Shown here: piece after piece, positions 1 through 7,761 of the stretch
Layout of the letters: each line of letters begins with the position of its first letter
How positions within the stretch are numbered: the first letter of the stretch is position 1
Assembly: GCA_900539185.1 (NCBI GenBank)
Contig: UQBG01000001.1
Span: 189,199 to 253,198 of the forward strand
Reading direction: 5' to 3'
Length of the DNA stretch: 64,000 nucleotides
DNA from: an uncultured Clostridium sp.
GTDB lineage: Bacteria > Bacillota > Clostridia > Lachnospirales > Lachnospiraceae
The notes under the pieces: generated by a model
The model's database searches: none
Seen by the model: only the letters and a program-made list of their open reading frames with translations
What the model was told of the DNA's origin: nothing
Position numbers and translations under genes: made by a program

Positions 1-503
1 AGATATGTAAGTCCATACTCGTCTGCCAGGCGTTCTCCGATCTCATTCAACCAGTCTGCACGCTTATACGGACTGATTGACAATGTAGTTGTAAAGTAAT
101 CATAGGCACCTTCCCTGCATAGCTGTGCCGTCTTGCGCAGCCGTTGCTCATAGCAGCGATAGCAGCGGGATCCTCCCTCTGGTTCCTGTTCCAGACCCTT
201 TGCCATCTCCAAAAACTCCTCCGGACAATAGTCCCCTACACAGATCTCTACCGGATTCTGAAGCGGGAATTGTTGAACAAAACGCCTTAATTCGTCAACG
301 CGCTTGTCAAATTCTTCTTTTGGTGCTATATTGGAATTATAAAAAAACAATGTGATTTTGAAAAATTTTGATAAATATTCCAGAACATAGCTACTACAGG
401 GAGCACAGCATACATGAAGCAATAAGGTTGGTGTCTGATTGGATCTTGTTATTTCTTCCAGTTTTTCATCTAATTTTTGTTGAAAGTTAACATTGTTTTT
501 CAT
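1..503 (-). CDS. queH: Epoxyqueuosine reductase QueH (partial, C-terminus off window)
   Basis: QueH reduces epoxyqueuosine to queuosine in the last step of tRNA Q-base synthesis. The gene starts at ATG 503, with AAAGGAGC just upstream, and runs off the left edge, so about 167 residues are visible. Near residue 30 is the diagnostic CCAPCSS motif (LLLHVCCAPCSSYVLE), followed by FYNSNI and later by RCYRCYEQRL, the second pair of cysteines expected to bind the iron-sulfur cluster and adjacent metal. These motifs are typical of the QueH/DUF208 family and not of the unrelated QueG. It is divergent from the small gene at 696, and a palindrome lies between them. I see no convincing -35/-10 pair of its own. 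Confidence 0.88.
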   Translation of the reverse strand, partial: MKNNVNFQQKLDEKLEEITRSNQTPTLLLHVCCAPCSSYVLEYLSKFFKITLFFYNSNIAPKEEFDKRVDELRRFVQQFPLQNPVEICVGDYCPEEFLEMAKGLEQEPEGGSRCYRCYEQRLRKTAQLCREGAYDYFTTTLSISPYKRADWLNEIGERLADEYGLTY

Positions 504-551
504 TTTTTTAGCTCCTTTATGGAATATAACCAATTTGCATTGTATTTAACC

Positions 552-585
552 TAGTAAAAGTCGATACTTTTATACACTTTTACTA
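552..585. promoter_or_regulatory. Palindrome between divergent genes, candidate operator
   Basis: Two 10-base arms, TAGTAAAAGT at 552-561 and ACTTTTACTA at 576-585, form a perfect inverted repeat around a 14-base spacer. The spacer holds a further ACTTTTA copy. The repeat lies directly upstream of the -35 box of the plus-strand gene and in the leader region of queH, so a dimeric regulator bound here could control both. No regulator gene in the window is an obvious partner. Confidence 0.4.
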
Positions 586-586
586 A

Positions 587-615
587 TTGACTTTGTTCAT
601 AATATACAATATACT
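587..615 (+). promoter_or_regulatory. Sigma-A type promoter for the 77-residue protein
   Basis: TTGACT at 587-592 and TATACT at 610-615 are separated by 17 bases. The start codon follows about 80 bases downstream, leaving a leader of roughly 70 bases in which I see no riboswitch. Confidence 0.7.
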
Positions 616-695
616 ATTATCAAGAAAGTAGCAATAGGTAATTAGCATATTGTTATATTCTTAGAAACAAGATTAACTTGTGGGAGGTAATAATT

Positions 696-929
696 ATGAC
701 CGTTGATGAAGCAGTAAAAAAGTACAAACTTGAACCATTGAATGTTTATACTGCCAAGGCAAAAGCCAAGGAATTAAACGTTGATGAAGTTTTATATATG
801 AACGTCCAGAAGAACAAGTATGCTTATATTGTTAAAGACGGCGCCCGTGGTTTTGTATTATACCAGGACGAGAAGAGCTTATACACGAAGATGTATAAGG
901 GCTTAAAAATGACACCTCTTCAGCCTTAA
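696..929 (+). CDS. Small hypothetical protein, 77 aa
   Basis: I do not recognise this family. I chose ATG 696 because GGGAGGT lies eight bases upstream; an in-frame TTG at 678 precedes that ribosome site and is unlikely. The product starts MTVDEAVKKY, is rich in lysine and tyrosine, and has no signal peptide, membrane helix or cysteine, so it should be a soluble cytoplasmic protein. It is monocistronic, with a consensus promoter at 587-615 and a strong terminator at 971-1010, which suggests substantial independent expression. It is divergent from queH and convergent with guaB. No function is assigned. Confidence 0.75.
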   Translation: MTVDEAVKKYKLEPLNVYTAKAKAKELNVDEVLYMNVQKNKYAYIVKDGARGFVLYQDEKSLYTKMYKGLKMTPLQP

Positions 930-970
930 CATTTCACTTTCGTACATAGATTGGATTCATATATCACGAA

Positions 971-1010
971 CAATAAAAAGAAGGATTCTGACGAGTCCTT
1001 CTTTTTATTG
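971..1010. terminator. Bidirectional intrinsic terminator
   Basis: CAATAAAAAGAAGGA and TCCTTCTTTTTATTG form a near-perfect stem around a short loop, with A-rich and T-rich flanks on both strands. It lies between the convergent 696-929 gene and guaB and can serve both. Confidence 0.85.
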
Positions 1011-1042
1011 TTCGCTTTTATCTCTTCTGCTATCCGCAGTCC

Positions 1043-2494
1043 CTACTCTACACTATAGTTTGGTGCTTCCTTTGTGATCTGAATATCATGTGGATGACTC
1101 TCTTTCAGAGAAGCAGATGTAATCTTAACAAACCTCGCCTTCTCATGCAGCGTCGGAATATCCTTTGAACCACAGTATCCCATACCCGCACGCAATCCAC
1201 CGATCAACTGGAATACGGTATCCTCTACTGTTCCCTTATATGCCACACGTCCTTCTACGCCTTCCGGAACCAGCTTCTTTGCATTGCTCTGGAAATAACG
1301 ATCTTTACTACCGTTTTCCATTGCTGAGATAGAACCCATACCACGGTATACTTTATATTTTCTACCCTGATATAATTCAAACTCTCCCGGACTTTCATCC
1401 GTTCCCGCAAACATGCTGCCCATCATACAGACATCTGCGCCGGCTGCCAGAGCCTTTGTAATATCACCGGAATACTTGATACCACCATCTGCAATGATTG
1501 GAATATTATACTTCTGTGATACAGAATATGCATCCATGATCGCAGTCATCTGCGGTACACCGATACCTGCTACGATACGGGTTGTACAGATAGAACCGGG
1601 TCCGATACCGATCTTAATCGCATCCGCACCGGCCTTGATCAGATCTTCTGTTCCCTGTGCAGTTGCTACATTTCCGGCGATCACCTGCAGATCCGGATAA
1701 GCATTCTTTACGATCTCCAGTGTCTTCAGTACATTTGCTGACTGCCCATGTGCAGAATCAATAACGATAACATCAACCTTTGCCTTTACCAGTTCACTTA
1801 CACGATCCAGAATATCCGGTGTAACACCAACACCGGCACCACACAGCAGTCTTCCCTGAGAATCCTTTGCGGAATTCGGATACTTGATCTGCTTTTCAAT
1901 ATCTTTGATTGTAATCAAGCCCTTCAGATTATAGTTTTCATCTACGATCGGAAGCTTTTCCTTTCTGGCTTCTCCCAGAATCCGTTTTGCCTCTTCCAGT
2001 GTAATTCCTTCTCTGGCCGTTACCAGATTCTCCGTTGTCATAGAGTCTTTGATCTTCTTTGTATAATCGGTTTCAAACTTCAGGTCACGATTGGTTAAGA
2101 TACCAACCAGCTTCCCATTCTCTGTAATCGGTACACCGGATATACGAAACTTTGCCATCAGCTTGTCAGCGTCGTCCAATGTATGTTCAGGAGATAATGA
2201 AAAAGGATCTGTTATAACGCCATTCTCTGATCGTTTTACCTTATCTACTTCTTCTGCCTGCTGCTCGATTGTCATATTCTTATGAATAATACCTATACCA
2301 CCCTGTCGTGCCATAGCAATCGCCATACGATGCTCTGTAACGGTATCCATACCGGAACTCATCAATGGAATCTGCAACTGAATCTTGTTTGTTAATCTTG
2401 TAGTAAGTACGATATCATTTGGGATTACTTCTGAATACTGAGGTACTAAGAGTACATCATCAAAGGTAATGCCTTCGCCAACAATCTTACTCAT
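1043..2494 (-). CDS. guaB: Inosine-5'-monophosphate dehydrogenase
   Basis: GuaB oxidises IMP to XMP with NAD+, the committed step of GMP synthesis, as a cytoplasmic tetramer. The 483-residue protein has the normal IMPDH length. A TIM barrel begins with GITFDDVLLVPQYSE, two CBS domains are inserted at about residues 90-205, and the catalytic loop GPGSICTTRIVAGIG carries the nucleophilic cysteine. DGGIKYSGDI and the GMGS phosphate-binding segment follow. The start is uncertain: an in-frame GTG at 2506 has its AAGGAG only one base away, while ATG 2494 has it 13 bases away; MSKIVGEGITF at 2494 fits family N-termini better. It is transcribed alone from the promoter at 2535-2563. Confidence 0.97.
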   Translation of the reverse strand: MSKIVGEGITFDDVLLVPQYSEVIPNDIVLTTRLTNKIQLQIPLMSSGMDTVTEHRMAIAMARQGGIGIIHKNMTIEQQAEEVDKVKRSENGVITDPFSLSPEHTLDDADKLMAKFRISGVPITENGKLVGILTNRDLKFETDYTKKIKDSMTTENLVTAREGITLEEAKRILGEARKEKLPIVDENYNLKGLITIKDIEKQIKYPNSAKDSQGRLLCGAGVGVTPDILDRVSELVKAKVDVIVIDSAHGQSANVLKTLEIVKNAYPDLQVIAGNVATAQGTEDLIKAGADAIKIGIGPGSICTTRIVAGIGVPQMTAIMDAYSVSQKYNIPIIADGGIKYSGDITKALAAGADVCMMGSMFAGTDESPGEFELYQGRKYKVYRGMGSISAMENGSKDRYFQSNAKKLVPEGVEGRVAYKGTVEDTVFQLIGGLRAGMGYCGSKDIPTLHEKARFVKITSASLKESHPHDIQITKEAPNYSVE

Positions 2495-2534
2495 TTCTCC
2501 ATTCACACTCCTTCTTTAAATAATTATGTTATCC

Positions 2535-2563
2535 ATAGTAGCAAATCTGCCCCACAGTGTCAA
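2535..2563 (-). promoter_or_regulatory. Sigma-A type promoter for guaB
   Basis: On the minus strand TTGACA (2563-2558) and TACTAT (2540-2535) are 17 bases apart. The promoter occupies almost the whole gap between the upstream membrane-protein gene and guaB, giving a leader of about 30 bases. Confidence 0.75.
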
Positions 2564-2568
2564 CCTTT

Positions 2569-3078
2569 TCAATCTTCATATACGGCATTGGGAATCCGCT
2601 GTCTTAACTGATCCATCATATTCTCCGTAGGTTCCAGCAGAATAATGGTGCTGATTCCCCGCAGATCCAGATAAAATCCATATACCTTATCCCTTGGTTC
2701 ATCCGATGTATAGTCCGTAAAACGCATCTGAGGATTCCGTTCCCGTTCATTCGACAGCCGATAAGAATCTGCAGGTGCAACCATGCGGATATTGCTGGTA
2801 TTAAACTGAATCGCCGTTCTTCTCCGACTCTGATTAATAATTTTATCCACCTGTAGATCTTCATTTGCCATGGAATATTCATACTCAATATTTCTCTCAC
2901 GAAACAGCATAATGAAGGACACACCTGTGATAATGGCTATAATAATCGTAAAATGGATCCAGTAAAATACTCCCAGTGCAACCAGAGTCATTCCGGCAAG
3001 TACCCACATTGTAATGATCCGATTCTTATCTTTCTTAGCCTTTACTGCCTTTTCTTCATAAAAGTCTTTCGTTATCAT
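2569..3078 (-). CDS. Small membrane protein of unknown function, 169 aa (DUF6106-like)
   Basis: A hydrophilic lysine-rich N-terminus (about 24 residues) is followed by two adjacent membrane helices at roughly residues 24-58, with only FYWIHF between them, and then by a soluble, probably cytoplasmic domain of about 110 residues. The tail is rich in arginine and contains YGFYLDLRGIS and a hydrophobic strand IILLEP. The layout recalls DUF6106-type proteins of Lachnospiraceae, from memory only. It has no catalytic motif that I can see. It lies 61 bases downstream of nfnB on the same strand and may be cotranscribed. Function unknown. Confidence 0.7.
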   Translation of the reverse strand: MITKDFYEEKAVKAKKDKNRIITMWVLAGMTLVALGVFYWIHFTIIIAIITGVSFIMLFRERNIEYEYSMANEDLQVDKIINQSRRRTAIQFNTSNIRMVAPADSYRLSNERERNPQMRFTDYTSDEPRDKVYGFYLDLRGISTIILLEPTENMMDQLRQRIPNAVYED

Positions 3079-3139
3079 TTCTGTCCTCCACTGCTGCTCG
3101 TATATTTATGAGCTATCTCACGTGTTTTTGTCTTTATGT

Positions 3140-4528
3140 TTATGCATTCAATGCTTCATCTATCGCTTTTGCAGCTTTCTTACCGGCACCCATTGCCAGA
3201 ATAACAGTTGCTGCTCCGGTTACTGTATCACCGCCTGCATATACACCATCCTTACTGGTCTTCATGGTATCTTCATCTACAATGATACCACCCCACTTCT
3301 GAGTATCCAGACCCGGTGTTGTCTGACGGATCAATGGATTCGGGCTCTGTCCGATTGCTATAATTACAGTTTCTACCGGAATCACATAGTTTGATCCTTC
3401 TACCGGAACCGGAGAACGTCTTCCGGATGCATCCGGTTCGCCTAACTCCTGCTTTACAACTTCGATACCGGATACCCAGCCGTCTGTGCCATGGATTTCA
3501 CATGGGTTATTTAACAGCTTGAAGATAATGCCCTCTTCCTTTGCGTGATGTACTTCTTCCTTACGCGCAGGCACTTCATCCTCACCACGACGATATACGA
3601 TATATACATTTTCTGCGCCCAGTCTCTTTGCTGTTCTGGCAGCGTCCATAGCCACATTACCGGCACCTACGACCGCAACATTCTTGCCTACCTTAACCGG
3701 GGTAGGAGTCTCCGGGAACTTATACGCCTTCATCAGGTTCACTCTGGTTAAGAATTCATTTGCAGAATATACACCCAACAGATTCTCACCCGGAATATTC
3801 AGGAATCTAGGAAGACCTGCACCACTGCCTACAAATACTGCCTGATAACCATCTGCCATCAGATCATCAATCGTCATAGACCGTCCGATGATAACATTTG
3901 TTTCAATGTCTACACCCAGATTCTTTACATTTTCGATTTCCTTTGCTACCAGATCCTTTGGCAGACGGAACTCCGGAATACCATAGCTCAATACACCACC
4001 GGCTTTATGCAGTGCTTCAAATATCGTAACATCGTATCCCTTCTTAGCCAGTTCACCGGCACAGGTCAGACCGGAAGGTCCACAGCCTACAACCGCTACC
4101 TTCTTACCATTCTTCTCGATCTCTGCCGGAGTCTGTACAGCATGTGCCATATGATAATCTGCCACAAATCGTTCCAGACGGCCAATCGCTACCGGTTCAC
4201 CCTTGATACCACGCACGCATCTTCCCTCGCACTGGTTCTCCTGCGGACAAACACGGCCACAGATTGCCGGCAGGGCATTCTCACTCGTAATAATCTCATA
4301 TGCAGCCTCGAAGTCTCCTTCTGCTACCTTCTCAATGAATCCCGGAATCGGTACATTTACCGGGCAGCCATCCATACACGGCTTTTTGGGACAGTTCAGG
4401 CAACGACCGGCTTCTTCCATTGCCATTTCCTTTGTATAGCCAAGAGCAACTTCTTCAAAGTTCTTATTCCGAACGTCCGGTGCCTGTTCCGGCATAACTA
4501 CCTTTGTCATACTCATATTCTTACCCAT
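3140..4528 (-). CDS. nfnB: NfnB: NADPH-binding subunit of NADH-dependent ferredoxin:NADP+ oxidoreductase
   Basis: The 462-residue flavoprotein resembles the small subunit of glutamate synthase. An N-terminal domain binds two [4Fe-4S] clusters through CLNCPKKPC, CPVN, CGRVCPQENQC and CVRG (about residues 43-110). An FAD-binding Rossmann fold (VAVVGCGPSGLTCAGEL) and an NADP-binding fold (VAVVGAGNVAMDAARTA) follow. The gene begins two bases after the end of a [2Fe-2S] flavoprotein gene, the arrangement of NfnAB, which couples NADPH to reduction of both ferredoxin and NAD+. No large glutamate synthase subunit is nearby. ATG 4528 has GAGGTG upstream. Frequently annotated gltA by homology. Confidence 0.88.
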   Translation of the reverse strand: MGKNMSMTKVVMPEQAPDVRNKNFEEVALGYTKEMAMEEAGRCLNCPKKPCMDGCPVNVPIPGFIEKVAEGDFEAAYEIITSENALPAICGRVCPQENQCEGRCVRGIKGEPVAIGRLERFVADYHMAHAVQTPAEIEKNGKKVAVVGCGPSGLTCAGELAKKGYDVTIFEALHKAGGVLSYGIPEFRLPKDLVAKEIENVKNLGVDIETNVIIGRSMTIDDLMADGYQAVFVGSGAGLPRFLNIPGENLLGVYSANEFLTRVNLMKAYKFPETPTPVKVGKNVAVVGAGNVAMDAARTAKRLGAENVYIVYRRGEDEVPARKEEVHHAKEEGIIFKLLNNPCEIHGTDGWVSGIEVVKQELGEPDASGRRSPVPVEGSNYVIPVETVIIAIGQSPNPLIRQTTPGLDTQKWGGIIVDEDTMKTSKDGVYAGGDTVTGAATVILAMGAGKKAAKAIDEALNA

Positions 4529-4530
4529 GT

Positions 4531-5352
4531 CTATACACCTCTTCCTATCTTACACTGATGTTCTTCTTCTTTAAACATTGTCTGACGTTTCATACATTCA
4601 TCAAAGTCTACTTCAAAACCATTAAAGTCCGGTCCGTCTACGCAGGCAAACTTTGTCTTACCGCCTACACTGACACGACATCCGCCACACATACCGGTTC
4701 CGTCGATCATAATCGGATTCAGCGATACATTCGTCGGAATTCCCAGTGGCTGTGTTACTTTAACCACATTCTTCATCATGATCAATGGTCCGATGGCGAT
4801 GACTTCATCGATCTTATCTCCTTTTTCAATCAGGTCTGACAATACATTTGTTACAAAGCCCTTTGTTCCAAGACTGCCGTCATCGGTTGCTATATACACA
4901 TGATCACAGAATTCTGCAAACTTCTCCTTCAGAATAACAAACTCTGCACTTCGACCGCCAATGATAACGTCTACCTTAACGCCCATTTCATGCAGCTTAC
5001 GAAGCTGTGGATATAGTGGTGCCGATCCAACACCTCCGGCAACACCTACCACATGATCTACCTTATGCAATGGTGCCGGCTGTCCCAGCGGTCCCACAAA
5101 GTCTACTACATAATCGCCAGCCTGCTTCTTGCTCAGCAGCTCAGTCGAATATCCAACTACCTGATAAATAATCGTAACGGTCTCTGCCTCACGATCATAG
5201 TCCGCAATTGTCAAAGGTACACGCTCACCATCTTCATCCACACGGATAATGATAAACTGTCCTGCTTCACACTTTCTTGCTACATAAGGAGCATGAATCA
5301 CCATCAGCTCTACTGCCTGATTCAAGACCTCTTTACTCACAATCTTGTACAT
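4531..5352 (-). CDS. nfnA: NfnA: ferredoxin-NADP reductase-like [2Fe-2S] flavoprotein subunit
   Basis: This 273-residue protein belongs to the dihydroorotate dehydrogenase electron-transfer / sulfide dehydrogenase family. An FAD-binding barrel comes first (IRVDEDGERVPLTIADYD), then an NAD-binding domain (GVAGGVGSAPLYPQL), then a C-terminal [2Fe-2S] site DGTGMCGGCR with a further FACVDGP. An aspartate plus three cysteines is the ligand set known for NfnA. Together with nfnB it should exchange electrons between NADPH, NADH and ferredoxin in the cytoplasm, consistent with a hydrogen-producing fermenter (hydEFG lie at 18-22 kb). ATG 5352 has GTAGGG at good spacing; an in-frame TTG six bases upstream is an alternative. 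Confidence 0.88.
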   Translation of the reverse strand: MYKIVSKEVLNQAVELMVIHAPYVARKCEAGQFIIIRVDEDGERVPLTIADYDREAETVTIIYQVVGYSTELLSKKQAGDYVVDFVGPLGQPAPLHKVDHVVGVAGGVGSAPLYPQLRKLHEMGVKVDVIIGGRSAEFVILKEKFAEFCDHVYIATDDGSLGTKGFVTNVLSDLIEKGDKIDEVIAIGPLIMMKNVVKVTQPLGIPTNVSLNPIMIDGTGMCGGCRVSVGGKTKFACVDGPDFNGFEVDFDECMKRQTMFKEEEHQCKIGRGV

Positions 5353-5463
5353 CGTCAAACCCTACTTTCCTTTTTAATCTTTCCACATGCATATACTCCA
5401 CATATGTATACACTTGTTTATTCTATCATTTTTCCACAAAAAATCCTAGACCTTTTTAGCGGT

Positions 5464-5976
5464 TTATTCTGGTATTCCCGTCAATGGAGCAGAATTTTCA
5501 TACTTGCAGAAGGTAAACTCCAGATCAAAATATGTATTCTCCTCCCCTTCCTCTGTCAGCGTCCAGGAAGGCAGGTCATCCAGATTCGGAAAATACGCAT
5601 CCGCCGCATATCGATAATCGATCCGGGTTGCATATACGGTATCGCAATACGGCACCAGCTGCTTATAGATATCATCTCCTCCGATCACAAATACATCCTC
5701 AGATGCATATTGCTTCAGTTCCTCCATCAACTCCTCCAATGAATGTACTACGGTTGCTCCCTTCACCTTCAGATTCTGATTTCTGGACATTATAATATTC
5801 GTACGTCCCGGTAATGGGAGACCGTTCGGAAAGGTCGCCAGTGTCTTCCTCCCCAAAACCACGACCTTTCCGATCGTCATCTGTCGGAAATACTTCTGAT
5901 CCATGGGAATCCGTACCAGCAGACTTCCCTTATTTCCGATTGCCCAATGATTATCAACAGCTACGATTGCATTCAT
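5464..5976 (-). CDS. folA: Dihydrofolate reductase
   Basis: The enzyme reduces dihydrofolate to tetrahydrofolate with NADPH, regenerating the cofactor consumed by thymidylate synthase. At 170 residues it is of normal length. It shows NAIVAVDNHWAIGNKGSLL at the N-terminus, the conserved substrate-loop tryptophan and glycines, GRKTLATFP for NADPH binding, and VFVIGGDDIYKQLVP near residue 100. The usual active-site acidic residue should be the aspartate in IPMDQKYFRQMT. It lies 42 bases downstream of thyA on the same strand, a common thyA-folA operon. AAGGAG lies about 11 bases before the ATG. Confidence 0.94.
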   Translation of the reverse strand: MNAIVAVDNHWAIGNKGSLLVRIPMDQKYFRQMTIGKVVVLGRKTLATFPNGLPLPGRTNIIMSRNQNLKVKGATVVHSLEELMEELKQYASEDVFVIGGDDIYKQLVPYCDTVYATRIDYRYAADAYFPNLDDLPSWTLTEEGEENTYFDLEFTFCKYENSAPLTGIPE

Positions 5977-6018
5977 ATCTTAATCTTCTCCTTTTCCGAT
6001 CTTTGATTTTAACTCTGC

Positions 6019-6849
6019 TCAGACTGCGATCGGTATATTCTTAATCTGTGGTCCTGCCTGATAGTTCTCCAGCGTAAAATCATCCGGTGTAAACTCATAG
6101 AAATCATGAATATCCGGATTCAGCGTAAACTTTGGCGCCGGATAGGTCGGACGGCTGATCAGTTCTTTTACGATATCCACATGGCGATCATAAATATGTG
6201 CATCTGCTATTACATGCACCAGTTCTCCCGGCTGAAGATCACATACCTGGGCCAGCATATAAACCAGCACCGCATACTGAACTACATTCCAGTTATTTGC
6301 TGCCAGTACATCCTGGGAACGCTGATTTAAAATGGCATTTAACCGACCGTCCGTTACATTAAATGTCATACTGTATGCACATGGATACAGATTCATCTCG
6401 TACAGATCCTGATGCACATAAATATTTGTCATGATCCTGCGGCTGTATGGATTATGTTTCAGATCATAGATCACACGATCGACCTGATCCATCATTCCCT
6501 CTTTATACCGATGCTTCACACCAAGCTGATATCCATAGGCTTTTCCGATGGAGCCATCTGCGTCTGCCCACTCGTCCCATATATGACTGTGCAGATCATG
6601 AATATTATTGGATTTCTTCTGCCAGATCCACAGCAGTTCATCTACGGCAGACTTCACATACGTTTTCCGTAAGGTCAGCGCCGGAAATTCTTCTGCCAGA
6701 TTATATCGATTTACTATGCCAAACCGTTTGATCGTATATGCATAGGTTCCATCCTCCCACTTCGGCCGCACCTTTTCGCCCTCGGTACTGCATCCATTCT
6801 CCAATATATCTTTACACATATTAATAAACAAATTATCTGCTAGACTCAT
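6019..6849 (-). CDS. thyA: Thymidylate synthase, divergent ThyA form
   Basis: ThyA converts dUMP to dTMP using methylene-tetrahydrofolate. The 276-residue protein contains PYSRRIM (phosphate-binding arginines), the nucleophilic cysteine in LYPCAYSMTF, QRSQDVLAANNWNVVQYA (dUMP-binding region) and HIYDRHVD. Two departures from the E. coli-type enzyme are visible. The histidine normally next to the catalytic cysteine (PCH) is alanine, and the usual QRSCD...PFN segment reads QRSQD...NWN. Arginine, aspartate and asparagine contacts appear kept, so I expect an active enzyme of a variant subfamily. AAGGAT precedes ATG 6849. It is probably cotranscribed with folA. Confidence 0.9.
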   Translation of the reverse strand: MSLADNLFINMCKDILENGCSTEGEKVRPKWEDGTYAYTIKRFGIVNRYNLAEEFPALTLRKTYVKSAVDELLWIWQKKSNNIHDLHSHIWDEWADADGSIGKAYGYQLGVKHRYKEGMMDQVDRVIYDLKHNPYSRRIMTNIYVHQDLYEMNLYPCAYSMTFNVTDGRLNAILNQRSQDVLAANNWNVVQYAVLVYMLAQVCDLQPGELVHVIADAHIYDRHVDIVKELISRPTYPAPKFTLNPDIHDFYEFTPDDFTLENYQAGPQIKNIPIAV

Positions 6850-6864
6850 GTCTCTATCCTTCCT

Positions 6865-6905
6865 ATAAATAAAGCTGCCGCCGACCGATCTGGCTGACGA
6901 CAGCT
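6865..6905 (-). terminator. Intrinsic terminator after the HTH/KDPG-like gene
   Basis: On the minus strand AGCTGTCGTCAGCC pairs imperfectly with GGTCGGCGGCAGCT and is followed by TTTATTTAT. It sits between the 6916-7716 gene and thyA. Confidence 0.55.
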
Positions 6906-6915
6906 CTTCTTCGTA

Positions 6916-7716
6916 TTATCGATTCAAGATGGCAAAGAACTCATCCTTATGTTTCTCAGCTTCTGCTTCACTCATAGTTGCCATAACCTCTATTCTTGAG
7001 AACTCCTGCTGTATCGCCTCGATCATCTTCGGCTGAACAGCCTCATACGGATACAGATTCACTGCATCACTTCCCATTGCCTGTGCATTATAGGCTTCTG
7101 TCAGGGTCGCTACTCCCATCGCACAGAACACATCCCGTTCCTTACAGAAGGATCCAACCTCCTTTACTACATAATTTGTAAATACAAACCGGGCACCACT
7201 ATCCACTGCCAGACTGGCCTCTTCCTTATCCGTTACATCCGCAGCTCCAATGAACAGATCCGGATAATCTTCCGTCAATTCTCCCAGAATCTTAGCTGCA
7301 TCCGGCACTGTAAAGGACAATGCAAAACCATCCCCGCCGGACTGAATAATTTTCTTACAATCATTTAACGCAGTACGATAGGTCTTTCCGGTCACATATG
7401 GAATGTTCATTCCCTGAATTCCCTTTTTCACAACTTCCTTCTGTACACTGTTGCAACGCATCTTCTTAACATCCGGCAAGGTCTTATAATTATCCAATAC
7501 CGTATCGGACAACTGCATATACACCAACAGCCGTTTAATATACTCATCATATTTTCCCGCATTATGAATATCACCCTTCAAAAATGCATCCAATGTTGGT
7601 CTGGATATATTCATTGCCTGCGACAGTGTCACCTTCGTACACTTTCGATCCTTCATGATCGCCTCAATATTACTTCCGATTCGCTTTCTATCCATAAATA
7701 AATATTCGTACTGCAC
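6916..7716 (-). CDS. HTH regulator fused to a degenerate KDPG-aldolase-like domain
   Basis: Residues of about 8-60 form an Xre-like helix-turn-helix (VTLSQAMNISRPTLDAFLKG). Residues of about 115-250 follow the TIM-barrel pattern of KDPG/KHG aldolase (Eda): SGGDGFALSFT, DLFIGAADVT, AVDSGARFVFTN, MGVATLTEAYNA and NLYPYEA can be aligned in order. The Schiff-base lysine of Eda (KFFP) is asparagine 220 here (NLYP), and the catalytic glutamate (LEVT) is serine 134 (LSFT). I infer a non-catalytic ligand-sensing domain on a DNA-binding head. The start is GTG 7716; an in-frame ATG at 7695 has no ribosome site. Target genes are unknown; neighbours are thyA-folA and a metalloprotease-like gene. Confidence 0.7.
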   Translation of the reverse strand: MQYEYLFMDRKRIGSNIEAIMKDRKCTKVTLSQAMNISRPTLDAFLKGDIHNAGKYDEYIKRLLVYMQLSDTVLDNYKTLPDVKKMRCNSVQKEVVKKGIQGMNIPYVTGKTYRTALNDCKKIIQSGGDGFALSFTVPDAAKILGELTEDYPDLFIGAADVTDKEEASLAVDSGARFVFTNYVVKEVGSFCKERDVFCAMGVATLTEAYNAQAMGSDAVNLYPYEAVQPKMIEAIQQEFSRIEVMATMSEAEAEKHKDEFFAILNR

Positions 7717-7761
7717 AGCCTCTCATCATCCTTTCCGCTCTTTTTATTGTTCTCCTGCTTT

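Noticed and set aside
1413..2098. Open reading frames on the plus strand inside guaB
   Set aside because: They lie antisense to a fully conserved IMP dehydrogenase, have no ribosome sites and give compositionally odd translations. The same holds for most plus-strand frames between 3 and 63 kb.
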